Shown here piece by piece: positions 50,684-63,400 of a DNA stretch of 64,000 nucleotides. The stretch's first letter is position 1; each line of letters starts with the position of its first letter. A model generated the notes under the pieces. It was not told the DNA's origin and ran no database searches. It worked only from the letters and a program-made list of their open reading frames with translations. The position numbers and the translations under genes were made by a program. Source of the stretch: Setaria digitata (taxonomy: Eukaryota; Nematoda; Chromadorea; Rhabditida; Setariidae); contig RCAB01000252.1 of assembly GCA_003640385.1 (NCBI GenBank), positions 1-64,000 on the forward strand, in the 5' to 3' direction.

Positions 50684-53600
50684 ATGACGAATCAGTATTT
50701 TTCAACTTATGTCGAGGATTTGGAACAGGTAAATAAAATATAAAATTAAAATTACTGGCATAATTATGAAAAAGTTCAATCTTTTCCTACTTATCATTAA
50801 TGTAATTTATCCATTATTAAAATACCATCAAGTTTAGTAAAATTACCGGATACAGTGGTTTAGATGCTTTAAAAAATCTGCATTTTAAGGTCAAAAAAAT
50901 GGACGAATAATTTAAGATCAGCTAATGTTAAAATTCTTTCCAAAATGGTAAATTTAACTTTTTCGTTTTAAAATTCCACAAATCTCCTTCTTGTGGCATG
51001 CAGTTAAAAACTCTTCCTTTTCTATTTTGTGTCTTTACGTATAGCTTTATGTCATACTTATAGGAAAATTAGCCATGTGATTAAATCTTCCGTTAAAATT
51101 TAGAGATTATCATAAATTTATAATTCAACTAAGTTACTTTTCTTTTTTAGGAACCTTTTGATGCTATTGATTTTGTTGAACGTTTAGCGTGGCGTTTAAC
51201 AGGAGGCAAAGATGATATTAATGTTATGGATTTGAAAACAAAATTTGAAGAGGAAATTGGTAATTTGCAGATGTTAAGCGATCAATTCCAGGTAATAGCT
51301 TCTTTGTTACCTCTTTTTTCTTCGAAACTGTCTGATTAATTTTTCGACTTATGTTGTTTAGAGTCCACGGTCTTCCGAATATTTAAATCTTAACCTTGCT
51401 GAAACTTTACGGTAAGAAGAGACGGAATTTGACTTTCGCCTGAAAACAAAATTTTTTTGAGAGAGATGATGTTGAAAAAATTTAATGTGATTACAGTTTA
51501 TTTCTATTTGTATGAGTCTAAAAAGCTGTATCAGTGTTATGATGTTATTATTATGTTATAGTCGAAGATAAGTTCATTGGAACAACAGTGTAATAACGAT
51601 AAACATGAATATTTAAATGTTCTGCATAAACTTCATGAACAAAATGCCGACGCCATGGATAAATTAAAAGTAAGGAAAGAATGTCTTTTTTTTAAAATTT
51701 TAATTTGATGAATTCAGTGTTTTAAATAGAAATAGTGAAGTATTTCATATCATACTTTGCCACTGTTTACCACATGTCAAGCAGTTTATTATACCTCTGT
51801 AATAGAGACGTAGCTTCATGTCAGATACTGGTGTCATTATTCCGAAGCAGCTAATATGCCAACTGCTGTATTTCCTGCATTTTCTCTGTTAATTTGACTT
51901 AGGGTTAATGTCTTGCTTAAAATTATAAATTGATTTTAAGTACAAGTTTAGCCAAAATTCTTTTAAATTTTGAAATGGATTGCAGCAACTGGACAGTACT
52001 ATGCAAACTGTCTCAACTAAAGTAGTGCATTTGGGGGATCAGCTAGAAAGTGTTCATTTGCCACGTGCTCGTGCCAATGAAGCTTTGCAGCTTATGAAGC
52101 ATTTCGATGAATTCCTAGCAGATCAGCCTTTAAGTTCTGATATCTTTACTGATCCAGATAGGGTATGTTTTAACCGTTATTTACAAATATAATGCTAAAT
52201 CAAATAATTGTATGGTTTGCTCACTGTACCATTTCTGAACTGAAAAATGTTGGTAAGTAAGGTTTTTTGCATTCCAGTTATTGGAATCTGCTGTAATGAT
52301 CCAGAAGTTGTCATCCATTTCCCAAGAATTGGCAAAAGATAAATATAGTAATGTGCAAATTAGGATTGCCCACAAGTACAATGAAATCGAGCGATTAATG
52401 CTAGAAGAATTTGTGCGTGCTCATCGACAGGGTAATTGGCGTCGAATGCACGAAATAGCTGCGATTTTGGCTGATTTCAAGGTAAGATTTTCGGTCTTAC
52501 TTTGTAGAATGGATTTCTACTAATTATATAGTTGGTACGGTTTTCTGTTGTTTGGCATTTGTAGAAAGACAAATTACTGCTTTTTGAAGAAACTTAGTGG
52601 GGTAACTTTATATCTCCATTTTTTTTTTTTTGACTTTGAGGTATCACGAATGTATTTTTAACTTTTTGAGTTGCATTTATGCAAAAAAATTAATTAAACA
52701 AATCACTATCGATAATTTTTTGTGAATATTTCTAACTGATTTTAGGGCTATTCGCAGTGCTTGGATGCTTTTGTTGAACATATGCAGATTAATGCATTTC
52801 GTGGTGATAATGTTTTTGATGACATATTATCACTTTGTCAAAAGACGCAGCCGATGCTGAAGGAAATTTTCCCGAATCCTGACCAAGTGATGTCGAAGCT
52901 AATTCTAAATTTATTTCATGGAAAATTACAGGTACTGTTTGCTTATTCAGATCAATTAGTTTTCATGTATTTTGAAATATATCCACTTATAATTATTTAT
53001 TTTTTATGGAAGTAACTTTTACATGGAAATTCTTATCACATTTACTTATTCATGGTTGTTCCTTCCATTAATAATGTTACCAGTAGAAGCTTAAGTTCGA
53101 ACGCTGGGAAAAGGTCTTCCTAAAGGAAATTTGCAGGAAGTTATAACAACAAAACTAAGCGATTCTGAAAATGATTTAGAAACATATTTATCCACAGTCT
53201 ATGATCTTTATTCCAGGTTTGCCTTCGCATGAAATAATTCGAATTATCCTAATTTTTAATTTTTTCATTTTCCAAACTAATGAATTTTTACCACGAAAAA
53301 TTTTTAGTTTCTGCTAATTTCAGGACGCAAAAATTAGTTTCAAGTTTAGTGGCGTTACGGATTTCTGGAACTGATGTACAGTTTATGGACACTTTGGTAC
53401 GATCAGTATTTGGACGTTATTTAGATACTTATCCTACGTATGCCCCTCATTTTCCTTTAATTTTCATTGCATATATTTCCTTGAAGCGAGGTTTCCTTTG
53501 TTTTATATAAAATTTTTGAGGCATTTTTTATCATGCTCGGACATTGTAGTTGCGTGTGCTTTGTAATGATTTATTTGATTTTTATCGTGAGAATAAATCC

Positions 53601-56556
53601 CATTTGATTTTGCTTCATGTAGAGTATATATGTTTATGGATTACTAATGAAATGTAAATTTAAGGTTAGGTTTCAGTTTTTTATTATGGGAAAATGCTTG
53701 CGAGTGTTAGTTAGTTAAATTATAGTAATTTTTGATTAGTGACTTGTATGTGTTTCTATATTTCCTTCAGAACTGAGCGACAGTTTTTAACGGAGCAATG
53801 TGGCGCTGTGCTGAGTCGGTTTTACGAATCGAAAAATCATCAGAAGAAGCAAATCCAGACTGGAGGGTGAATGGTTTTTTTTTTTTTTTTTTTCATGCCT
53901 TGTTTATTTATATTGAAAGCTGCTGCCATGAAAGAAAAAAATCTTGTTAGTCGTTATCAAAGGGATTTTTAACTGAGCATTTAAAGTACGTAGTTTTCTA
54001 CGGTACTTGCTGTATTAGGAAGAACATTTCTATTCTTCTACTTAATATTCCTTCAGTTAATTTATTCTTCCACTTAATTTATTGTTGAGTATCTCGTTCG
54101 CAAAATAATTTGAGCGTAGATTGCAAGACTTGAAACGAGATATTCAAGCAAGGCTATTGAATGTGGAAACATATGGTGGTGAAACATTTCTCTCCGAAGA
54201 AGTAGCTATTAACATACTTCAAGAAACAAGGAATGCCTTCCAGCGCTGTCAGCTGGTATTATACCGTATAAATATTTGATTAGTTAACGATTTTTTTCCT
54301 TTTTGTTTTATGGAATGAAAAGTGATTTGTATTCTTTTTCAAATAAAGTCCGACTTTTTTTGATAGTATTTTAAAAATTAGTGCCAGTTAAAAGTCCATG
54401 TTTGCGATTGTGGATAGGGATAGTTTTGAAATAGTATATTTTTTTGAACTATATATGTTAATAAAGTTACAGCACTTGAGTCGAAATATTCCAGTAAAAT
54501 TACTCGATGGCATTTTCAAAACTTTTTTACGCATGCTTTTATGATTTTTACTTGCTCCTTCTTCATTTGGTCTAAGCTCTGATTTATTCGCATTCTGAAC
54601 TCGGTTGGGGAGACAATAGATTTTTATCACTATTTCTATCTTTTCATTTCTTTGTTCTGATCTAAATTTACATGTTGTTACATTTTATCTAGTTATGTGA
54701 TAAAGATGAAGCGCCTAAAATGACAGAAACAATATTCGACGTACTTTTGCGATTTTTATATACAGAACATTTGGATTATGCGATCGACCTTTCACTTTCG
54801 GGTACGCCAGAAAAAGCTCTCTTTTCGCATCAATTTTAAAGAATAGCTTTCACAATTTTTTACATTTTAAAATCGTTGCTTTTTAGGAATATCGTTAGCT
54901 GAACCAAAAACTGAACCTCCCAATTATTTTTTTTCGGTCGTTCAGCAGGCGGTAGCTATTACTCATCTTTTCCATAAACAATACGATGATTCTATTTTCC
55001 CATTTGTCAGGTGAATTCATTTCTAATCTCTGGTTTCATACATGCTTTTTCATATTGAAATTTCACAATTCCAACTTTCATTATCACTAAGCATTTTATA
55101 TTTCAAAAATTTTAGTTGCAGTTTCCAAATCATTTCCTAAGACCTGCTTTGCAGCGGTACAACGGTGGAAGATATTTGCATAAGGAAGCGTACTGATTGT
55201 CTACGTAATGTTGAAAGTCGTATAAATCTTGGACTTGAACGACAAATTAATTCAGTAGTCGGTTATATACGTTTCTTATTAACCAACGAACAAAAGAAAA
55301 CAGATTTCCGTCCTGAAGATGAAAACCTGCAAGTGACTGCTATGTCTAATGTTAGTTTTGTCTACCGGAAGCAAGAAGATACCTTCCATAATCTTGCATA
55401 TCTCACTAAAATTTTCTGTAATAAGTCAAACAAACGTGAGGAACCGATTGCGGAATTATATGAATTCCTTAAAATTCATGCAAGCTAAGTTTTCCCATTT
55501 CCTGGAAAAAGTTGGTTCTGCGATCTAGATAATATATAATACAGTGAATTATTATTTAAACTAGTTAAAATCTGACCAGAAAATAATTGAACGCAATTTT
55601 ACAACAGTCTAAGAAGTCTCGATTTATATTTTCGTTCTGCATCATATTGATAAACGAAAAGCATTCCTTTTTCCTTTTCCTTCTTTTTGCAATCTTCCGA
55701 CAATGTTTATTTTTTCAGGCTTGTGCCCTCGTTGTCAAGTACTTGAATTCAGAAGTACAAGTAATACGCGACAGTCTTGATGGAGGTAATTTGACCACTT
55801 TAATGCTCGAGTTTGGTCGTCGTTTCTACAAAGTTCTGTTGACACACATATATCAATTTACATATAATTCTCAAGGTGCTATGCTTTTGCTATGTGATAT
55901 CAATGAATACAGGTTCGATTTTCTAATTTTTTCTTGAATTTTTTTGAGAAGTTGCAGCACGACTTATTGTTGGCAACAGGAGATCATAGTTCCGTGATAA
56001 ACCGGTATTGCCCGTACATTCTACACCTGCTTTCCAGTATTGACGCCATCTCACTGAGCATCATTTTTCGAAGAAGGCTTCTAATATCCGCACTCAAACG
56101 TTTAATCTACCCTGCCAAATCCTTATTATTTAATTCGAAGGTGTGACAATTTTTTAAAGGAACATTTATTGCATGTTTTTTCCCACTTCTGGAATCTGCG
56201 AGCTTTAGTTGACGTGTAATTTTCCAGGAAATGCGTATTAAGTTGGAAAATTCCGGAAATTAGCAAGCAGTTTGAAGCCTTGCATGCACTTGCAAATTTG
56301 CTAGTTGTGGTGCCTGAAAATTTGAACGAAGCTTGTTCATCACAGTTACTGGTCCGTTGATCAATATTACTTCATATATAAGGAGAGATCTTTATTATAC
56401 CATGTTCAAGAAGCTTTAGATTGTTTATACTTTAAATGCATTAACAAATAAACAACTGATCTTTTTCAGATTGACACTGATCGCAGAATGGTTAATAGCT
56501 TCATACAGCTTCGGATGGATTATCGAGCAGCTAAATTGCATTTGAATTTTATGTGA
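50684..56556 (+). CDS. sec-10: Exocyst complex component SEC10 (EXOC5)
   Basis: Subunit of the octameric exocyst, which tethers secretory vesicles to the plasma membrane; in animals it also supports ciliogenesis and polarised delivery. Exons: 50684-50728, 51151-51291, 51562-51669, 51986-52162, 52278-52481, 52746-52931, 53137-53216, 53324-53437, 53771-53866, 54120-54255, 54693-54801, 54887-55010, 55155-55350, 55719-55912, 56228-56351, 56470-56556. This gives 706 aa, almost the same as vertebrate EXOC5, with all phases consistent. Landmarks: EPFDAIDFVERLAWRL near the N-terminus, VHLGDQLESV, GGETFLSEEVAINILQETR, EQKKTDFRPEDEN, and the C-terminal FIQLRMDYRAAKL. The protein is helical throughout, with no signal peptide or membrane segment. 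The 55350 donor (GTTAGT) is set by the family alignment because the frame stays open 46 codons further. It diverges from ubr-1. Confidence 0.95.
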
Positions 56557-57740
56557 AGTTTTAGAACGATTTTTCCACTTTAATGTGCATATTCAGCAAA
56601 ATGGTTTAACGATTGATTTCATGAACTTCTTTTAATGTTGTAAGTTACCGGTGGTTATATTCAAGAATTTTATGATGGGTTTTATGCTGATTTTTCGATC
56701 TTATATAAATTATTACTGTATCACGTGATTTATTATGTAACTTGCTGCACATGTACTTCAGCTTTTTCAACTGAGTCTTAATTTTTGAAAACTTTTAAAC
56801 TTGCTTTTTATTTGCAATTGTAAAAGCTTCTTCTTTTGTTTGTAACTATTAATAGCTTTTGTCATTCTTTCACTCGTTGTTTGATTTTAGTGTGATTCGA
56901 AGCATTTAAAATCCTATTAAACCCAAGTTTTCAACAAACTTTTTCTTTCTTCTACTCATTACTTTCTTTTTTGTTACGACATTTGTTACATAATTTGCTC
57001 GCGTAACCAATTAAAAATCTTAACGTTTTGTATCACTGCCTCGTTCCGGAAGTTATAGCTTTCTCTTTTACCTTCTTCAGAAAACTGCTTTTTTTTCACA
57101 ATCATCGAATATGCGTAATTTGGGGGAATAGGTTGGATTTACAATAAATTCTTCGAGAATTTTTTTAAATTTTCGGATCGCATAGATTAAAACCATCATA
57201 TTTATGGCAAATAAATTTTTGATTTCTTTTATCATCTTATCATGCGATGGTGTTAAAACTTATAAGCGATTCATCGTTGTAACTTTGATTTTCTCTGCGA
57301 TTTCTTGATTAGACAAATATATTGAAATGAGCTTCTTTGTTTTTTCTTTAAACTTCTTGTATATCGCTCTCAAGCAAGCCCAAAAGTTTGTTTTTTCACT
57401 TATAGATTAATTGAAAAGACGACTTGTGGGACGAAATTTAAGGCAGTCTTATGATTAAAACAGTTTGTACAATATAGAAAATGCCTATTCATAAAGTGTT
57501 TCTTCTTCTTTTTTTCTTTTTCATTCTATCTGGTTTCCATTTCCAATTTCTTTCGAAATATTTACTTTTGAGTATTAGTGCGCATATTTGCACTTAACTA
57601 ATCCTGGGTTATTTGGTAATTTTGATGCACTTATTCTTCCGGAAATCTAGAAATTTATTAATCATAATTAATGCATCCTTTTTTCCTCGTTTTCTGCATG
57701 TGATTTTTAGTTTCACTTTGAAAATATTACAATTGCTAAA
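56557..57740 (+). other. Spacer between sec-10 and the RPAP3-like gene
   Basis: About 1.2 kb without exons. It contains an AATAAA at 57143-57148, a possible distal poly(A) signal for sec-10. A TTTTTAG acceptor near 57710, shortly before the next ATG, could receive a spliced leader. Confidence 0.4.
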
Positions 57741-60463
57741 ATGGTCGAAATCGAATCATCTACAACAGCAGTGGCGGCCGAGCGGTATCGTGCCGAAGGT
57801 AATGAACATTTTCGCTCCGGTCGTTATCATAATGCTATCAAAAGTTATACGAAATCACTGGAATGCCACGAGACATCTTTGGTGTTAGCAAACAGAGCTC
57901 AGGCTTATCTGAATACTAAACAGTATGCTTTTTTTATTTTTTGTTTCAGATATTAGATTTGGTTATTTTACGGCAACTACTCTATGTTTTTCTTTTTTCA
58001 TTGCTTTGTAAAAAAAAAAAAGGATTCAAAGAGATGAGTGAAGTCAAACAATATTTATTCAGTTAAGTGAGAAACTCTATGAAAATCGTGCAGTTTTTCC
58101 GAGAAGCTGAAAGTTTAAAGACAAAGAATTGCTTTTTCAACTTGACTCATTTTGTGTTTGGAAGAGAATTGTATTAATCTCTTCAACTTTTCCGAATTCG
58201 TAAATTATATCTATTAATCAAGTTGTTTTCCTCTTTTTTTAGCAACATCATGGAATGATTTTTTTCAATTAATAACAATTATGTTGTGCCTGTTTTATGG
58301 TTCTCTGTTTGAAAACTAAATAAGGCGTGAATCTTATTTAACGAATTTTTCTTTTAAAAATTATAGATATGAACGGGCTTTAATGGATTCTGCGAAGGCT
58401 CTAGAACTGGATGGAAAGAACGTAAAGGCAATATTTAGGTAAAGGTTAAATTTTTTCCTCAGATCTTCCAAAAAAAAAAAAAAAAATGAACTTTCCCTCC
58501 CTAATTCATTTTGCAATTATATATCTTTAACTTTTTAAATTTCTACTACCTCTATTCAATTCCCGATTTACTGAATTGTCCTCACGCTACCANTGAACTT
58601 TCCCTCCCTAATTCATTTTGCATTTATATATCTTTAACTTTTTATATTTCTACTACCTCTATTCAATTCCCGATTTACTGAATTGTCCTCACGCTACCAT
58701 TTGTAAGAAAAAATTCGTTAAAACAATTTGAATTTTGGATGCATTGATGATGAATGCTGTTAATTGGTGAATCCATTTTATATATCATGGGAATAAGCTT
58801 AACCTATCCTTCTTTTGCTGCATTTTACTTTTAAAAATTAAGCTTTCGACGTCAGCTGGAAGATTTTTACAAAAAAAAAAAAATATCCGTGCATTTGCAG
58901 TGAACGTAATCGGTACCGTAATAATTTTACCTGTACCGTAATCGGTTTAATTAAAGGAAGTGGCAATTGTAGGTATACAAAAGCATTAAGGAACTTGAAC
59001 TTGTATGAAATAGCAGCTGAAAAAATTGAAAAGATCGATTCTATCAATCCAAAAAATAAGGAAGTTGTGGAACTGAAAGAAAGTGTTCAAGGGAAGGTAT
59101 TTGTTAAAATTTCTTATAAAATAAGAGTGAGACAAAATATTTATTGATATATATGTAGAATTAAATGTGGCATTTCAGTTCTAGGACTATGCAGTGCATT
59201 TATTTTTAATTCTTTTTTTTAGAATTCTGTTATGTTATGAAGCAGCTTTTTAGTGTTATGTTATGGAGCAGCTTTTTTATCCTCTTGGGTGTTCTTTCTT
59301 TCTTTCTTTTTTCTTTTTTTNTAAATCTTTTTTTTTAGAATTCTGTTATGTTATGAAGCAGCTTTTTTATCCTCTTGGGTGTTCTTTCTTTCTTTCTTTT
59401 TTCTTTTTTTTTTTTTTTTGATAAATGCAGATGGAAAAATTAAAAATTCACTTATTGGTTGTTGTAAAAATTTTGCTTTTTGAGAAAAATTGCGTAGAAC
59501 TGAGGTTGTCTTGCGGCGACAGAGATGAATTCCTTCGTTCAAAAGTACCGCTCATAGAAATTACCAATGTCGCAATAGTGAATGTGGAAATAGCAGAACA
59601 AGGAGTAACGGAAAATATTTCTTCGACAGTAAGTATTGATATTTTTGTGAAAGCTTTTGTTTCTAAAAAATCTCTTGCCGTTGATATACAAACCGTAATT
59701 TCTGTTAGTTTTTATAGGTGATGAATTTTTAATTTGAAAATTCGCTTGCATTTTTCACTCCAATTTTCACTTATTTCAATGCTTCTGGCAGTAAATGTTC
59801 ATTTTGCTGAACAGGAATCGTCATCTTTGCAAATTCCACCTCCACCGACTACATCGTTCAGCTTTATCTCTGATTTCCAAAAGCTTAAAGAAAAACCGGT
59901 AGCATTTGCTGAATATTTCTTGGTAGGTTATTAAATGCGTTTCTTTTTAAGCTATGCAGTTTTTTCAAGCACTTCAGTTTCTTGTGAATTCATTTCGTTT
60001 TTCTGTTTTTTCTTTTTTTTTTTTAACCTGTTTATTATTTTTTGGTTATTTGATCTTCTCCTTTATTTATTCGTGAACGCGAGAATTTTTGTTTTTTTTC
60101 TGCTTATTAATCTTGTATCATTTCCTTATCTTGATACAAACTTTTGGAATCACCAAATGATACTGTGTGGTAAAATGACTTTTGAAATACTAATTTTTTG
60201 TTATATTGCAGATTTTTTTAAACATAACGAATTATTGTTGTGATGAATTCCAGGCACTCCATACCACAAGTTATAAAGAATTGCTGGATGAAGTAATCGA
60301 AACTGAAATGATCAAGTGCTTGTTAGATGGATTTGATACCCTAGCTAATCAGTCAAATGTTTCTCAACTGTTGGAATGCCTAGTGAAATTAGCTGATGTT
60401 TCCCGATTTGATATCGCTATGATGTTTCTAGATGAAGCTTCAAAAAATGGTACGCTTTTATGA
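57741..60463 (+). CDS. rpap3: RPAP3-like TPR cochaperone (R2TP family), short form
   Basis: RPAP3/SPAG1-type adaptor that brings Hsp90/Hsp70 to RUVBL1/2-PIH1 (R2TP) complexes, which assemble RNA polymerases, snoRNPs and PIKK kinases; cytosolic. Exons: 57741-57922, 58367-58438, 58973-59096, 59431-59628, 59815-59922, 60254-60463; 297 aa. Residues 14-120 form one TPR domain with the Hsp90 carboxylate-clamp positions Arg17, Asn21, Asn51, Lys81 and Arg85. After a linker, residues about 205-295 match the RPAP3 C-terminal domain (FSFISDFQKLKEKP, then VSRFDIAMMFLDEASKN). The N-terminal region and second TPR domain of vertebrate RPAP3 are absent. SPAG1 shares this C-terminal domain, so orthology is not certain. 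Two introns contain an N with duplicated flanks. The last exon could instead end at a GTACGC donor (60453) and join 61579. Confidence 0.82.
58487..58699. repeat. 106-bp direct duplication around a single N
   Basis: 58487-58592 and 58594-58699 are the same 106-bp sequence with two mismatches, separated only by the ambiguous base at 58593. It lies in an RPAP3-like intron and is most simply an unmerged contig overlap. Confidence 0.95.
59221..59410. repeat. Second direct duplication around a single N
   Basis: AGAATTCTGTTATGTTATGA and the following sequence up to the TTTCTTTCTTTC tract occur at 59221-59320 and again from 59337, with the N at 59321 between them. The first copy carries an extra, partly repeated segment of about 26 bp. 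It is again likely an assembly gap artefact, just before exon 4 of the RPAP3-like gene. Confidence 0.9.
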
Positions 60464-63400
60464 TAGCTCTTATCAAATTGCTTAGTAAAAATTCCTAACA
60501 TACGATATTTTATTTCCTTTGAGTAATGGAAATACGCTGGCCAGGAAAGCCATCTTTTGCCATTTTATTACCAAATTTCTTTTCATATTTTAGTGTGATG
60601 TGGCATGCGCTCCACTTCATTGGAGAGTTTTTTTCTTTTTTTTCACTAGAATAGATGGTAAACTTTTCGGTTAAGTAAGCAATAGAATTCAGGATTCAAG
60701 GAACAGTCTGAGGAATTCAGCATATAACATTTAGTGTTATTACGGTGTTGGCGGTTCAGCTCTCTAGTATGTTTGTGGTATCAGTGGCCAAATTACGAAC
60801 TTTTTTTGTCTTTCCTCTTTATCCTCTTCCTTTTTTTGTACTTATATATTAGCATATATCTTAAAGGGAACGATTTAGGCAGCGATCAGGTTTGATTGCT
60901 TTACTTCACTTGATTGAAAATTGTCATTCCTGTAGAAATGAAAAGATTACGACTGAGCAAACCGAGCAAAATACAATTTGTAATTTGCAATATTTTCAGT
61001 GATAAGAAGATTGACAGAGCGTTACGCAGTAAATGATGACCAGTTATCTATTTTGAAGCTTTTGTACACTCTTTAATATTCTTAAATACTAGTGAAAGTG
61101 AAATAAAAATTTGCTTCACTATTTTCACTCTACTTTTTTACCGAATTTTAAGTAGATCAAATGAATGCTAAAGAATTTGTATACTTGGAATTGTAAGGTA
61201 AACCCAACCTAATATACCATTGTATATTTTTTCATGCTTAAAAGTAGTTCTCAAATTTTACTGAATCTCACAGTTTCCGAGCTGTCATCAATGATATGTA
61301 TGTTATCGGACATAGTGATAATACATTGCAAGTGCTAAATTTCATGCTGCACTTCAACATCGACAAGTGTAAAAGGAAATTGAAAGTTTTTTTTAATGAT
61401 AGTTTTAGATTCCTTCAGAATTTCTCTTAAGGAAGAAAAAAACAGTGGAGCAATTTTTTGTTTTCTCTTTCCGTTTTTTTTTTTTTTTTTTTTGCCAAAT
61501 TCTTCTAGAATAATTTCGATCTTTGTCGAATCTCCTGTTTTATTTACTTTCCTTACTTTTTTTCTTCTTTTTTTGCAGTTCAGTTATAATTACCTGATGA
61601 GAATGCATCGGAAAAAAGCAACCACAGTAAGCAGAATGATTGACTAGTAGAACTACCAGATAATTAATAATTACGTTACCAATTATCATTCGTCGTTCAG
61701 ATCGGCAAATGATGTCATTAAAAAGGAATTTATTGTCAGTTGTTTAGAAGTAGTAGACACTGTTTATTTTGCTATAATTATTAGTACTGGCGAGAAATGA
61801 TAATTTAAAAAAAAATATGCTTCTATTAGCTGGAAATTAAAAACTTCTATAATTTGTACAACAGCTAACAAATTAAAATGAATAAACTGAAGTTTACGGT
61901 GGATTCAATTACTGCATATAGTTAGAACGCTTCAAAACTTTTTTTCGTTGTTGAAAATGTGAAAACTGGATTCAAATAAAAGTTGTTAAAGTTTAATTGA
62001 ATAATTTTCTAAGATTGTTGATTACTTTTTTATAATTATACACACAGTGTGACAATTCAGTAAATCATTCTAAATAATTAAGAAAACTAAAAAAAAATAA
62101 TTGGATTGATCCATTAATTGGACAACATTTTTTAATGTTTAATTGAATAACTTTCTGAGGTTTCCTATTTTACTTGATGAAATTTCAATTCACAATAGTA
62201 ATTTTAAAGTCCAAAGTTGCTGATTTAACCAATCGAAACAGTAATTGTCATAAATTTCTTTCAGTCCCGCTTTTTATAGTAATATGAAACTCTCCTCTAA
62301 AATGCATTCATTTAAGCAACTTCAAAATTGAGTTTTCAATGTTTTTATTTGAATAATTAACTTTAAATTTCAAGATGCTTCTTCAATCCTTCTTTGCTAG
62401 TAGCTTTCAAGTGAAAAGCCGTGTAATTAGCAAAACGAATAGACATACATTGCTAAATTAATTTATTCATTAAAAATTACTGAAATTTTTACTTATCAGG
62501 ATTTTATCAAAATTTTTATCAATTATAGATATGGAAAAGTCTAACAATAACCAAACGAAATGTTAGAGATAAGTTTGCTGCTTTCTAATGCACTAACTTG
62601 ATTTCCTTAAGCGTATGCCTGGCACAGGTTAGTTACGTATTAAAAAAGTACCAATGATTACCACAGCTTGAAAAGATTGTTCTCAAAAGTAACTCGATAA
62701 ATTTATCATTCACGTGTATCATCATTCACGTACGTCATGCATGCAATGAAGTATTTTAACCTTGAGTTATAAAATGGCCGTAATATTCATGACATATATA
62801 TGTTTCATTTCATTGAAATGATCATCGCAAGTAACATGGCGAGCAATTATCACTGAGTAAAATTATGATCATACCATCAAAATTATCACTGTAGCTTTGC
62901 CATAAATAATCGTTTGTTTGAATAAATGGCAATGCGCTGATATGAAATGATATATATATAAAATGTTTCAAAAATAATTTTCACGAAATTTGATCTTCAA
63001 AAATTTCTGAAGATAAGTTCATAGTTGCTGAAAACATTGCACTTCATTAAAAAAAAAAAAAAAAAAGAAGAAAAGAAAGAAGGAAAAAAAAAGGGAAAAA
63101 GGTGAAACTTGAACGTAATGGTGAAAAAATTTGAATGTAAATTTTTTGTTTAAATTAAAATTTTACCCGAATTAGAAGGAATACTTGGGCAAGCTGTTTT
63201 ATTTGTGCCATTTTTTATACTTCACAAAATTTTTTCATTTTTTCGCGGTTACTTTTTTGGTTTTTTCAAAAAATTTTCCTTATTTACATGATGAAAATAC
63301 AAATGAAACATATAAAACAAATAAATGATTCATTTAAAATTTAAAATTATGAACATAGGAACTTTGAAATATTTCAAATATCAATCTTGATAGGATTTAA

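Noticed and set aside
53090..53136. Extension of sec-10 exon 7 upstream (phase-shifted LGKGLPKGNLQ), with a TTCGAAC that briefly resembled a tRNA T-loop
   Set aside because: Only the acceptor at 53136 matches the phase of exon 6 and the family alignment. No cloverleaf can be drawn around the motif.
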